Source of the DNA: Phocaeicola sp.
GTDB lineage: Bacteria; Bacteroidota; Bacteroidia; Bacteroidales; Bacteroidaceae
NCBI GenBank assembly: GCA_020026225.1
Contig: JAHHQU010000002.1
Span: 1-64,000 of the forward strand
Length of the DNA: 64,000 nucleotides
Direction: 5' to 3'
The notes beneath the pieces were generated by a model. The model worked only from the letters and a program-made list of their open reading frames with translations, ran no database searches and was not told the origin of the DNA. Each line of letters starts with the position of its first letter. Positions within the stretch are counted from its first letter, which is position 1. Positions 53,995 to 63,319 of this stretch are shown piece by piece. The translations under genes and the position numbers were made by a program.

Positions 53995-55317
53995 ATGTAC
54001 AAAAACAAAGACATTTGGAACGTAACCTACCCCATCTTGCTGGGGCTACTGGCACAAAACATCATCAATGTGACTGATACAGCATTCTTGGGACGTGTGG
54101 GTGAAGTAGCTCTTGGGGCAGCCGCTATGGGTGGACTGCTATACATCTGTATCTACACCATTGCCTTCGGATTCAGTGTGGGCACTCAAATTCTCATTGC
54201 CCGCCGTAACGGTGAAGGCAATTACAGAGAAGTAGGGCCCATCATGTGGCAAGGTAGTGCTTTCAGCTTATTGATGGGAATCTTTTTCCTGATAATCATG
54301 TATTTCAGTGCCAGTTCACTCATCCGCATGTTAATTTCGTCGGAAGCCATCTATGCAGCAACCTACGATTTTTTCACCTGGCGTATCTGGGGATTCCTCT
54401 TCGCTTTTTTAAACGTAATGTACCGTGCCTTATATATAGGTATTACACGTACCAAGGTGCTGACTATGGGATCTGTGGTGATGGCGGCAGTAAACGTCTT
54501 TTTAGATTATGTGCTCGTATTCGGTGAACTTGGATTTCCTGAATTGGGAGTCAAAGGAGCAGCCATTGCCTCAGTCATAGCGGAAGGTTCTGCCCTGCTG
54601 TTCTTCATTCTCTACACACGATACAATTTAGACTTGAAGAAATACGGATTCACCCGATTTGTCAGTTTCGACTTCAACCTAATCAGACGTATCCTGCAGA
54701 TTTCATTTTTCACCATGGCCCAATACTTCCTTTCGATGGTCATCTGGTTCATCTTCTTTATGGCGTTGGAACGCTTGGGACAAAGAGAACTGGCCATTGC
54801 CAATATCGTAAGAAGCGTGTACATCGTCTTACTCATTCCAGTACAAGCGTTGGCTACTACCGCCAACACACTGGTCAGCAACCTCATCGGCAACGGTGGA
54901 GTTAACGGTGTAACGAGCCTGCTCAATCAAATCGCAAAAATATCTACGGCCGTACTCGTCGTGTGCATTGCACTGACCATGATTTTTCCGCACAGCATCC
55001 TCTCCATCTACACCAATGAGACCGCACTTCTCAGCGAATCGGTCCCAGCACTGTACGTGGTATGCATTTCCATGCTCATAGCCGCTCCTGCCAACATCTA
55101 TTTCAGTGGCATATCTGGTACAGGCAATACCAAAGCGGCTCTGGTTTTGGAAGTGGGCATCCAGACATTCTATGCCATTTATGTAATCATGGTAGGCATG
55201 GTTCTCCAAGAACCAGTAGAAATCTGTTTTACTACAGAAGTGATTTATTACTCTACCATGCTTCTCTTTAGTGTCATTTACTTGAAAAAAGCGAAATGGC
55301 AGAATAAAAAAATTTGA
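53995..55317 (+). CDS. MATE-family efflux transporter
   Basis: A 440-residue inner-membrane protein with 12 predicted helices in two related halves, starting MYKNKDIWNVTYPILLGLLA. Family marks include NIINVTDTAFLGRVGEVALG in the first half and the matching ANIVRSVYIVLLIPVQALA in the second. MATE proteins export cationic drugs, dyes or metabolites using Na+ or H+. The DinF-like and NorM-like groups cannot be told apart safely here. The start is set by the promoter; upstream in-frame ATGs at 53932 and 53962 are before or at the transcript start. Its stop codon overlaps the ffh promoter. Confidence 0.93.
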   Translation: MYKNKDIWNVTYPILLGLLAQNIINVTDTAFLGRVGEVALGAAAMGGLLYICIYTIAFGFSVGTQILIARRNGEGNYREVGPIMWQGSAFSLLMGIFFLIIMYFSASSLIRMLISSEAIYAATYDFFTWRIWGFLFAFLNVMYRALYIGITRTKVLTMGSVVMAAVNVFLDYVLVFGELGFPELGVKGAAIASVIAEGSALLFFILYTRYNLDLKKYGFTRFVSFDFNLIRRILQISFFTMAQYFLSMVIWFIFFMALERLGQRELAIANIVRSVYIVLLIPVQALATTANTLVSNLIGNGGVNGVTSLLNQIAKISTAVLVVCIALTMIFPHSILSIYTNETALLSESVPALYVVCISMLIAAPANIYFSGISGTGNTKAALVLEVGIQTFYAIYVIMVGMVLQEPVEICFTTEVIYYSTMLLFSVIYLKKAKWQNKKI

Positions 55318-55343
55318 GTATGCAATTTTTTTTTATAAATTTG
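55313..55343 (+). promoter_or_regulatory. Promoter of ffh
   Basis: TTTG (55313..55316, overlapping the MATE stop codon), 19 bp, then TAAATTTG (55336..55343): full consensus. Confidence 0.8.
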
Positions 55344-55383
55344 CACCCCGTTGTAATAGAAGAAATTAAGTAAGAAAAAAGAT

Positions 55384-56718
55384 ATGTTCGACAATTTAAG
55401 TGAAAGACTAGAACGGTCATTCAAGATATTGAAGGGTGAAGGTAAAATCACCGAAATCAATGTTGCTGAAACCTTGAAAGATGTACGCCGTGCACTTCTT
55501 GACGCCGACGTCAACTACAAAGTAGCGAAAAACTTTACAGACACTGTAAAAGAAAAAGCGATAGGACAGAACGTACTGACCGCTGTAAAACCTAGCCAGT
55601 TGATGGTTAAGATTGTACACAGCGAATTGACCACTTTGATGGGTGGAGAAACTGCTGAGATTGAATTGAAAAATCGTCCGGCTGTTATCTTGATGTCCGG
55701 TCTTCAAGGTTCTGGTAAGACCACTTTCTCTGGCAAGCTGGCATGCATGCTGAAGAACAAGAAGAACCGCAAGCCATTGTTGGTAGCTTGTGACGTATAT
55801 CGTCCGGCTGCAATCGATCAGTTGAAAGTTTTAGGTGAACAGATTAACGTTCCTGTTTACAGCGAACCAGACAGTAAAGATCCTGTAAAGATTGCTCAAA
55901 ATGCCATTCAAGAAGCCAAAGCGAAAGGCTATGACTTGGTTATCGTCGATACTGCCGGTCGTTTGGCGGTAGACGAACAAATGATGAACGAAATCGAAGC
56001 CATCAAAAACGCCATCACTCCTGATGAGACGTTGTTCGTTGTTGATGCCATGACAGGTCAGGATGCTGTCAATACAGCACGCGAATTCAACGAACGTTTG
56101 GACTTCAACGGAGTCGTTTTGACCAAATTGGACGGTGATACCCGAGGTGGTGCCGCTCTTTCTATCCGTACTGTCGTAAACAAACCTATCAAGTTCATCG
56201 GTACAGGTGAAAAATTGGATGCTATCGACCAGTTCCACCCGGCACGTATGGCCGACCGTATCTTGGGTATGGGTGATATCGTATCTTTGGTAGAACGTGC
56301 TCAGGAACAATATGACGAAGAAGAAGCTAAACGCCTTCAGAAAAAGATTCAGAAGAACCAGTTCGACTTCAACGATTTCTTGAATCAGATTCATCAAATC
56401 AAGAAGATGGGTAACTTGAAAGAATTGGCATCTATGATTCCTGGTGTAGGTAAGGCTATCAAAGATATCGACATCGACGACAATGCATTCAAGAGCATTG
56501 AAGCTATTATCTATTCCATGACTCCAGAAGAACGTACACGTCCTGAGATTCTGAACGGTTCACGCCGTACACGTATCGCCAAAGGTAGTGGTACCAACAT
56601 TCAGGAAGTAAACCGCTTGTTGAAACAGTTCGAACAGACTCGCAAGATGATGAAAATGGTAACTGGCAGCAAGATGGCTGGTATGATGCAGAAAATGCAG
56701 CAGCAACAGAAAAGATAA
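55384..56718 (+). CDS. ffh: Signal recognition particle protein Ffh
   Basis: A 444-residue SRP54 GTPase that binds signal sequences and 4.5S RNA and delivers ribosomes to the membrane. N domain residues 1-85, then the G domain with GLQGSGKTTFSGKLA, DVYRPAAIDQL, DTAGRLAVDEQMM and TKLDGDTRGGAALS. The methionine-rich M domain ends MMKMVTGSKMAGMMQKMQQQ. Length and all motifs are normal. Single gene with consensus promoter and strong terminator. Confidence 0.98.
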   Translation: MFDNLSERLERSFKILKGEGKITEINVAETLKDVRRALLDADVNYKVAKNFTDTVKEKAIGQNVLTAVKPSQLMVKIVHSELTTLMGGETAEIELKNRPAVILMSGLQGSGKTTFSGKLACMLKNKKNRKPLLVACDVYRPAAIDQLKVLGEQINVPVYSEPDSKDPVKIAQNAIQEAKAKGYDLVIVDTAGRLAVDEQMMNEIEAIKNAITPDETLFVVDAMTGQDAVNTAREFNERLDFNGVVLTKLDGDTRGGAALSIRTVVNKPIKFIGTGEKLDAIDQFHPARMADRILGMGDIVSLVERAQEQYDEEEAKRLQKKIQKNQFDFNDFLNQIHQIKKMGNLKELASMIPGVGKAIKDIDIDDNAFKSIEAIIYSMTPEERTRPEILNGSRRTRIAKGSGTNIQEVNRLLKQFEQTRKMMKMVTGSKMAGMMQKMQQQQKR

Positions 56719-56747
56719 GAATTCCTTAAAGGAATAGCTTAAAAATA

Positions 56748-56817
56748 CAAACCGCACGCTTTTTCAATAACTGTTTAAAAGGTAATTGAAAAGCGTGCGG
56801 TTTTTTTATGCCCTTTT
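56748..56817 (+). terminator. Terminator of ffh
   Basis: AACCGCACGCTTTTTCAAT pairs with ATTGAAAAGCGTGCGGTT (one base bulged), followed by TTTTTTT. A small perfect palindrome ATTCCTT-A-AAGGAAT lies just before it at 56721..56735. The next 185 bases up to the sulfatase promoter hold nothing I can support. Confidence 0.92.
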
Positions 56818-57002
56818 CGGGAAGTTTCATGTTTTCCCCTTTCCATCCTACTTCCTGCCTGAAGATAAAGCTCCTCTCATCGCCATCCAATTTACCTCAC
56901 CCAAGCAACAAGTCCTCCCTCCATTGCCGTCAAGTTACCTTTTTCGAATAGAATGTTTGAACATTTGCTCCAAAGTTTTTTTCATTAGCACAAATTTAGC
57001 CG

Positions 57003-57010
57003 TAACTTTG
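57003..57010 (+). promoter_or_regulatory. -7 element of the sulfatase operon
   Basis: TAACTTTG, about 95 bases before the sulfatase ATG; no strong -33 TTTG. Confidence 0.55.
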
Positions 57011-57104
57011 TAGTCAAGTCATGAATGTCCACAAGAAGTCTTATCTACTATAGAAAGCAAGTATGGACTCATACAAACGGTAACTATCATCATATTAATC
57101 TATC

Positions 57105-58562
57105 ATGCTATCGAAAAGGAACCTTATCAATCTATTAATGGGAAGTTGCTGTCTCAGTTTATCTGCGCAGCAACCCACACGGCCCAACGTCCTGTTCATC
57201 TATGCCGACGATTTGGGCTATACCGACTTGAGCTGCACAGGTAGCTCTTTTTATGAAACTCCTAATATCGACCGACTCGCATCCGAGGGAATCACATTTA
57301 CTCAATCGTATGCCGCATGTCCCGTGTCTTCTCCATCCCGAGCAGCCTTGATGACCGGCAAATACCCAGCCCGACTTCATTTGACCGATTATATTCCGGG
57401 TGACCAAGCCTATGGTCCGCACAAAGACCAACGCTTGAAGGCCCAACCGTTCAATCTTCATCTCGACCCACAGGAAACGACACTGGCTGAAGCATTCCAA
57501 CAGAACGGGTATTCCACCTTTATGGCTGGCAAATGGCACCTCTGTGAAGAACAGCAATATTATCCGGAAGCCAATGGATTCGACTTGAATATTGGTGGAA
57601 ACAAAACCGGACATCCTGCAGGAGGATATTTTTCTCCATATAAGAATCCGCAGATGAAAGATGGTCCCGAAGGAGAATACCTGACCGATCGCTTGGCCGA
57701 TGAAGTGATCCAATACCTCAAGCGTCCCAAGGACAAACCTTTCTTTGCCTACCTTTCGTTCTATACTGTCCATCTCCCCATGCAAGCCAAACAAGAAAAA
57801 ATCCGCAAGTACGAGGAGAAGTTGAAACGAATGAACGATACGGCTCCTTTTTTCATCCAGCACGGAAAGACCTATCACAAGGTACAGCAAAACATGGCGG
57901 TCTACGCTGCCATGGTAGAAAGTATGGATGAGAATGTCGGTCGCGTCTTGGATGCTCTGAAGGAATTAGGACTGGATGAAAATACCATCGTTGTGTTCAC
58001 TTCCGATAACGGAGGAATGGCAACCTGCAACAATGCCGATATCATTCCTACCAGCAATTATCCGTATAGAGCCGGAAAAGGTTATCTGTACGAAGGAGGA
58101 ATCAAGGTTCCTTCTTTCATCCGCTGGAAAGGTCATTTGGCCTCCAACAGAACTTGCTATGCTCCTATGACCGGAACCGACTATTACCCTACGCTTCTTG
58201 ATCTGTGCGGACTGAAACTATTGCCCGAACAACATTTGGACGGCATTTCGCTCAAGCCTGCACTTTATGGAGAAGCGGTGTCACGCGAGGCCATCTTTTG
58301 GCATTATCCTCATTACAGCGGCGGATTGGGCGGACGACCTTCTGCAGCCATCCGTTCCGGAAACTACAAGCTGATTGAGTTCTTTGAAGACAACCATGTG
58401 GAACTTTATGATGTGGTACACGACTTATCAGAACAGCAAGATCTGTCGGTTGCCCGACCAGACCTGACCCATCTTTTGCAAGAGAAGCTGCACGATTGGC
58501 TGACGAGTGTAGATGCACAGATGCCATCTGCAAATCCTGATTATGACCCAACGAACCAATAA
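57105..58562 (+). CDS. Ser-type arylsulfatase-family sulfatase
   Basis: A 485-residue secreted sulfatase (signal ends near LSAQQ) of the S1 family: metal site YADDLGYTDLSCTG, HLPMQAKQ, VVFTSDNGG and LYDVVHDLSEQQ. The active-site motif reads S-S-P-S-R-A (Ser75 to Ala80), so the catalytic residue that becomes formylglycine is serine, not cysteine. Such sulfatases need the radical-SAM maturase anSME, which is not in this window. Substrate may be a sulfated host or algal glycan. First gene of the operon with GH29 and SASA; a 150-base gap follows. Confidence 0.93.
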   Translation: MLSKRNLINLLMGSCCLSLSAQQPTRPNVLFIYADDLGYTDLSCTGSSFYETPNIDRLASEGITFTQSYAACPVSSPSRAALMTGKYPARLHLTDYIPGDQAYGPHKDQRLKAQPFNLHLDPQETTLAEAFQQNGYSTFMAGKWHLCEEQQYYPEANGFDLNIGGNKTGHPAGGYFSPYKNPQMKDGPEGEYLTDRLADEVIQYLKRPKDKPFFAYLSFYTVHLPMQAKQEKIRKYEEKLKRMNDTAPFFIQHGKTYHKVQQNMAVYAAMVESMDENVGRVLDALKELGLDENTIVVFTSDNGGMATCNNADIIPTSNYPYRAGKGYLYEGGIKVPSFIRWKGHLASNRTCYAPMTGTDYYPTLLDLCGLKLLPEQHLDGISLKPALYGEAVSREAIFWHYPHYSGGLGGRPSAAIRSGNYKLIEFFEDNHVELYDVVHDLSEQQDLSVARPDLTHLLQEKLHDWLTSVDAQMPSANPDYDPTNQ

Positions 58563-58712
58563 GCAGTCCATCATAAGCGGTCTGACTTAATGAAGGCAAC
58601 AGATGTCCATTCAGTCCCCCAAAAGGCTTCAACCGCACATACTGCCAAAACTGCCATCAGAGACTGACCTCTCTTTCAAATTACATTATTCACACGATTA
58701 AGAACAAAGACT

Positions 58713-60113
58713 ATGAAAAAATTAAAAAATACACTTCTGCTCTTCGCCCTTTTGGGATGTATAGCAGGAGGACAAGCCCAAAACATCCAAAAGAAAATAC
58801 CTCTTCCCACTCCCGCACAGCTGACCTGGCAAGATGCAGAACTGGTAGCCGTATTCCATTACGACTTGCATGTCTTCGACGGCAAAAAATACAATCAAGC
58901 CTATAACCGTACCACCCCGATAGAAGACATCAACATCTTCAATCCGGAACAGCTCGATACCGACCAGTGGATTCGCTCCGTAAAAGCCATGGGAGCCAAG
59001 ATTGCTATTCTGACCGCCACGCATGAAACAGGATTTGCCCTCTACCAATCGAACGTGAATCCTTACTGCATGAAAGCATTGAAATGGAAAGACGGCAAAG
59101 GAGACATCGTCCGTGATTTTGTCAATTCCTGCCGCAAGTACGGCATCAAGCCCGGTATCTATATCGGCATCCGATGGAACTCCTTCTTAGGGGTATACGA
59201 TTTCATGATGCCTAAAGACGGTACCCAATTCCAACAGAACCGACAAGCTTTCTATAACAAGATGTGCGAAGGCATGACAGAAGAACTGATGTCTCGATAC
59301 GGCGAGTTAGCCATTGTATGGTATGACGGAGGAGGTCACGGTCCCGAATTAGGAGGAGCCGACATCTTGCCCATCGTAGAAAAGCACCAAAAGAACATCA
59401 TCTTCTATCACAACAGCCAACGGGCCGACATTCGTTGGGGAGGTTCCGAATCAGGAACCGTAAACTATCCGTGCTGGGGCGGATACCCTTATCCTTACTC
59501 CCATTCTAAAAATCAAGAAACGATTTTCAAGGATAAGTACAAACTTTTAAAATCAGGAGTAGCCGATGGGGAATACTATATGCCTGCCATGTCCGATGCT
59601 CCTCTCAGAGGATATAACGGTCGCCATGAATGGTTTTGGGAGCCCAACGACGAGAGCCATGTCTTCCCCTTGAAGAACCTGATGCACATGTACATGGGTT
59701 CTGTAGGAAACAACTCGACTTTGATTTTGGGCATTACTCCAGACAACAGAGGTTTGATTCCAGAAACAGACGTACAACGCTTGAAAGAATTCGGAGAGGA
59801 AATCACCCGCCGTTTCGGAACTCCTCTTGCTACAGTTCAAGGAGCAAATAAAAGAATCTACTTGAAACTTCCCAAAGAAAGCGTCATCAATGCCATCAGT
59901 GTAAGTGAAGACCTCACGCAAGGAGAACGGGTCCGCAGTTACCGGATAGAAGGAAAAATCAAAGGGAGATGGACTCCGCTTTCTACAGGAACCTGCATCG
60001 GCCACAAGCACATCGTAGAGATTAATCCAGTCAAGGTCACTGCCCTCAGACTGATAATCGATCGATGTGTAGCACATCCACACATTGCAGACTTTTCAGT
60101 CTATAATTATTAA
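58713..60113 (+). CDS. GH29 alpha-L-fucosidase
   Basis: A 466-residue secreted enzyme (signal ends near GGQAQ). The GH29 barrel is clear: LTATHETGFALYQSN, GIKPGIYIGIRWNSF, and the nucleophile Asp in AIVWYDGGGHG. The C-terminal part (from about 375) is a beta-sandwich found in many GH29 enzymes. The usual GH29 opening (His-Trp-Gly type) is replaced by FHYDLHVFDGK, typical of a divergent subgroup. It removes terminal alpha-fucose. It sits between the sulfatase and the SASA esterase. Confidence 0.9.
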   Translation: MKKLKNTLLLFALLGCIAGGQAQNIQKKIPLPTPAQLTWQDAELVAVFHYDLHVFDGKKYNQAYNRTTPIEDINIFNPEQLDTDQWIRSVKAMGAKIAILTATHETGFALYQSNVNPYCMKALKWKDGKGDIVRDFVNSCRKYGIKPGIYIGIRWNSFLGVYDFMMPKDGTQFQQNRQAFYNKMCEGMTEELMSRYGELAIVWYDGGGHGPELGGADILPIVEKHQKNIIFYHNSQRADIRWGGSESGTVNYPCWGGYPYPYSHSKNQETIFKDKYKLLKSGVADGEYYMPAMSDAPLRGYNGRHEWFWEPNDESHVFPLKNLMHMYMGSVGNNSTLILGITPDNRGLIPETDVQRLKEFGEEITRRFGTPLATVQGANKRIYLKLPKESVINAISVSEDLTQGERVRSYRIEGKIKGRWTPLSTGTCIGHKHIVEINPVKVTALRLIIDRCVAHPHIADFSVYNY

Positions 60114-60142
60114 AAATATTCATTAATATCTTTTCAAATCTT

Positions 60143-61012
60143 ATGAAACACCTATCTATTTTAGCAGCATTTTTACTGCTGCCATTCTGCCTCCATGCAG
60201 AAAAAGAAATCGATGTATACCTCATTGGAGGACAATCGAACGTTACAGGCCAAGGATATATGAGAAATATCCCACGTGATTACAAAATCGATACATCGGT
60301 ACACTTCTATTATTCTAAGTATTTAAATAATGGTAAAGGAAGTGAACGATGGAGAGAGTTATGCCAAGCATCTGAAACAGAAGACAAGTTCGGCGTAGAA
60401 TTAAGTTTGGGTACTTCCTTAAAACAGCACTTCCCCACTCGTGAGATTGCATTAATCAAACACGGTCTTTCCGGTTCCAATCTTTATGAACAATGGAATC
60501 CAGGAAACCGTAACGGCGAAAAGCAAGGTGAAGAATATACAAAATGGTTGTCTACCGTCAAAACAGCTTTAAGCCAATTAAAGCAACAAGGATACACGCC
60601 TATCATTCGAGCCATGGTTTGGCAACAAGGAGAAGGAGACGCTCGTGAGATAGCAGGCATGGAAAACTCCAGACGATATGGAGAAAACCTGAAGAATTTC
60701 ATTCTCCAAATCAGAAAAGAACTCCAAGCACCTGATATGCTATTCATCTATGGAGAAGTCATGCCAATGAAAGCTCCACGATTCACTGGAAGAGAGTTGG
60801 TACGCAACGCCCAAATCGCCGTATCGGAAGCGTCATGTTCTCCATTATCAGTGAAAAACGCTTTTTTAGTGGAGGGAGATGACTTACAGATGAGACGCAC
60901 AGACTACAGGACTCCTTTCCCGACAGATGATGTTCATTTGGGAACCTTTGGCTTGTTGGAACTCGGCGAACGTTTTGCAAAGGTTGTCTACGACAACTCT
61001 AAATACTGGTAA
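60143..61012 (+). CDS. SASA-domain (sialate O-acetylesterase-like) carbohydrate esterase
   Basis: A 289-residue secreted protein (signal ends near CLHAE) with SGNH-type blocks: YLIGGQSNVTGQG with the nucleophile Ser, GLSGSNLYEQW, and MVWQQGEGDARE. The C-terminal Asp/His pair is in PTDDVHLGTFG. Members remove O-acetyl groups from sialic acid, xylan or other sugars; the substrate is not determined. The third and last gene of the operon, 29 bases after GH29. The enzyme set suggests trimming of sulfated, fucosylated and acetylated host glycan. Confidence 0.9.
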   Translation: MKHLSILAAFLLLPFCLHAEKEIDVYLIGGQSNVTGQGYMRNIPRDYKIDTSVHFYYSKYLNNGKGSERWRELCQASETEDKFGVELSLGTSLKQHFPTREIALIKHGLSGSNLYEQWNPGNRNGEKQGEEYTKWLSTVKTALSQLKQQGYTPIIRAMVWQQGEGDAREIAGMENSRRYGENLKNFILQIRKELQAPDMLFIYGEVMPMKAPRFTGRELVRNAQIAVSEASCSPLSVKNAFLVEGDDLQMRRTDYRTPFPTDDVHLGTFGLLELGERFAKVVYDNSKYW

Positions 61013-61037
61013 CTGTTCCTTCCTTGAAAGAAACAGC

Positions 61038-61084
61038 AAAGGCCCGATTGACAGATGAAACAACGGTCAATCGGGCCTTTTTAT
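61038..61084. terminator. Terminator of the sulfatase operon
   Basis: AAAGGCCCGATTGAC (61038..61052) pairs perfectly with GTCAATCGGGCCTTT (61066..61080), then T's. It is also usable by the minus-strand CstA fragment. Confidence 0.9.
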
Positions 61085-61158
61085 ACAATCATGCAGACTG
61101 CCTTACCAACTCCCCATAAAAAAGATTTTTCAGAGGAAGTGGAAGCAACTCACATTCA

Positions 61159-61482
61159 TTATGGATGTTGCACCGTCTCTTTCTTATACCATCTTCTAAA
61201 CCAAACAGAAGCAAAGACGGTTCCAAAGACAATCCATAAATAAGAGCTTGTACCAAACTGAGCCCCCATGATAGCTCCATAAATAGGGCCGAGTCCTGCA
61301 ATGTTTAAAAATTGAATCATAAAGATTTTCCAGGTAGGCAGCGGAACATAGTCTACCCCATCGGTCATCGTTACTGCCGGTGTTTTTCTTGTTGGATCCG
61401 GGACAAATAATTTATTGATGTATTTTCCATAAGTCAGATATCCCACCACCAGCAAAACTAATGCAATGCTAAATGTTACCAT
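61159..61482 (-). pseudogene. CstA N-terminal fragment (carbon starvation protein, truncated)
   Basis: A 107-codon open frame whose first about 90 residues match the start of CstA: FSIALVLLVVGYLTYGK, VTMTDGVDYVPLPTWK, and FLNIAGLGPIYGAIMGAQ followed by SSYLWIVFGTVFA. A full protein is about 480 residues in Bacteroides (701 in E. coli). After GTVFA the family should continue with a conserved His-Asp segment, but the sequence changes to SVWFRRWYKKETVQHP and stops. I see no continuation in the other frames before the next terminator, which points to a deletion rather than a frameshift. A good -7 box remains upstream. Confidence 0.82.
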
Positions 61483-61506
61483 GTTAATTTAAAGTTATAT
61501 CGGGCA

Positions 61507-61514
61507 CAAAAGTA
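61507..61514 (-). promoter_or_regulatory. -7 element of the CstA fragment
   Basis: TACTTTTG on the minus strand, 25 bases before the ATG at 61482. Intact despite the truncated gene. Confidence 0.6.
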
Positions 61515-61536
61515 ACTATAATTCATGAAGTCTTGT

Positions 61537-61544
61537 TATCTTTG
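61537..61544 (+). promoter_or_regulatory. -7 element of the GHL10 gene
   Basis: TATCTTTG, 19 bases before the ATG at 61563. A TTG start at 61533 would lie upstream of the transcript start and is excluded. Confidence 0.65.
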
Positions 61545-61562
61545 CCACTCAAAAATGGAGAT

Positions 61563-63227
61563 ATGAACAAGTTTGCAATCATTTTGGCATTTATCTTAGG
61601 ACTGGCTCTTCCGCTTCAAGCTGAAAGCAAATATGAAGTCAGAGCCACGTGGCTCACCACATTGGGAGGGATGGACTGGCCTACCCAAAAGGCAACGTCC
61701 CCGGCTGGCATCAAGAGACAGAAAGAAGAGTTGTGCAAGATTCTCGACCAATTGAAAGCGGCTCATTTTAATACCATACTGTTCCAAACCCGTCTTCGAG
61801 GTGATGTGATATATCCTTCAAAATACGAAGGTTTTGCCGAATGCCTTGCCGGAAGAACCGGTAAATCTCCAGGATATGACGCTCTGGAATTTGCCATCCA
61901 AGAGTGCCACAAACGCGGTTTGGCATTCCATGCCTGGATAGTGACCATTCCTATCGGCAACCAAAGACAAATCAAGCTGCTCGGAAAGAATTCCGTCGTA
62001 AAGAAACAGCCCAGCTTGTGCAAGAAATTCAATGGAAGCTGGTTTCTCGACCCCAGCAATCCACGTACAGCCAACTACCTCTCTAACATTGTAAAAGAAA
62101 TCGTGACCCGATACGATGTGGACGGAATCCATCTGGATTATATCCGTTACCCGGAACATGGAAAGAGATTTCCTGACCAAAGAGAATTCAAGAAATATGG
62201 TAAAGGGAAAACACTCAACCAATGGAGAAGAGAAAACATCACCCGCATTGTTCGACGCATCTACACAGATGTCAAATCATTGAAACCTTGGGTAATAGTA
62301 AGCAGTTCACCGGTAGGGAAATACAATGACACCCAACGCTACCGTTCTTTGGGATGGAATGCATTCCAGGAAGTCCACCAAGATGCACAGGGATGGTTAA
62401 AAGAAGGCATTCACGATGCACTTTTCCCCATGATGTATTTTCAGGGAAATCATTTTTATCCTTTTGCACTCGACTGGCAAGAGAACAGCAATGGCAGATG
62501 GATTGTTCCCGGATTAGGCATTTACTTTTTGGATCCTCATGAAGGAAATTGGAAATTGGATGAAATCATCAGACAAATTTACTTTACCCGAAATTACCAC
62601 TTGGAAGGTCAGGCCTATTTCAGAAATAAATTTTTACTGAACAATACCAAAGGAATATGGGATGAATTAAAGTTATCCTTTTATACGCACCCTGCGGTAA
62701 CTCCCGCATTGTCTTGGATTGACAGCATGGCACCTGCCGCACCAAGCTTCGTTTCTTTTTCTGACCATGACCAACGAATTACCATGAATTGGAAGCCTTC
62801 CACTTCCTCCAAAGCGGGAGGTATTCATTACCGAGTTTACGCCTCCAACAATTATCCCGTGGACATTGAAGCAGCGGAAAATCTCATGGAGACCCACCTC
62901 ACGGCACATGAATACTGCTATGCACCGGCTGTTCCCTGGTTAAAGAAAAACTTTTGGGCCATCACGGCTGTAGACCGTTACGGAAATGAAAGTGCTCCAT
63001 TGAACATGAATCACCCGGAAGGAAGTGAACTAAAATCCTACCTTGACGAATTGCCCCCAGTTCCTGAAGGATGCACATTGGTACTGGACGATGCCACGGG
63101 TATGGAAATCTTACGCATCCGCACTTCCGATACCTCACCGCTTCCCCACCTGAAGAACGGTTTCTACCGAATCAGCATAATTGAAGCAGACGGAAACAAG
63201 AAACTTATCGGAACCCTCGTCCGTTAA
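61563..63227 (+). CDS. GHL10-type glycoside hydrolase-like protein (DUF187)
   Basis: A 554-residue secreted protein with signal peptide (ends near LPLQAES). The barrel has the GHL10 marks: EVRATWLTTLGGMDWPT, NTILFQTRLRGDVIYPS, the DGIHLDYIRYPEHGKRF segment and PMMYFQGNHFYPF. A fibronectin-III-like C-terminal part follows (APSFVSFSDHDQRITMNWK). GHL10 members probably hydrolyse polysaccharides, and some relatives act on peptidoglycan or exopolysaccharide; the substrate here is unknown. The start at 61563 gives the signal peptide and fits the promoter. Single gene. Confidence 0.9.
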   Translation: MNKFAIILAFILGLALPLQAESKYEVRATWLTTLGGMDWPTQKATSPAGIKRQKEELCKILDQLKAAHFNTILFQTRLRGDVIYPSKYEGFAECLAGRTGKSPGYDALEFAIQECHKRGLAFHAWIVTIPIGNQRQIKLLGKNSVVKKQPSLCKKFNGSWFLDPSNPRTANYLSNIVKEIVTRYDVDGIHLDYIRYPEHGKRFPDQREFKKYGKGKTLNQWRRENITRIVRRIYTDVKSLKPWVIVSSSPVGKYNDTQRYRSLGWNAFQEVHQDAQGWLKEGIHDALFPMMYFQGNHFYPFALDWQENSNGRWIVPGLGIYFLDPHEGNWKLDEIIRQIYFTRNYHLEGQAYFRNKFLLNNTKGIWDELKLSFYTHPAVTPALSWIDSMAPAAPSFVSFSDHDQRITMNWKPSTSSKAGGIHYRVYASNNYPVDIEAAENLMETHLTAHEYCYAPAVPWLKKNFWAITAVDRYGNESAPLNMNHPEGSELKSYLDELPPVPEGCTLVLDDATGMEILRIRTSDTSPLPHLKNGFYRISIIEADGNKKLIGTLVR

Positions 63228-63271
63228 TCGTTTTATTTGCTGAAAACGATGGATATAAACGGAATAATCGT

Positions 63272-63279
63272 TAAATTTG
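63272..63279 (+). promoter_or_regulatory. -7 element of purM
   Basis: TAAATTTG, 40 bases before the ATG at 63320; no clear -33. Confidence 0.6.
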
Positions 63280-63319
63280 CACAATCAATCTATTGAAACA
63301 AACATAATTATCATAACTC

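Noticed and set aside
61533..61562. Upstream TTG start for the GHL10 protein
   Set aside because: It lies before the -7 box and would spoil the signal peptide.
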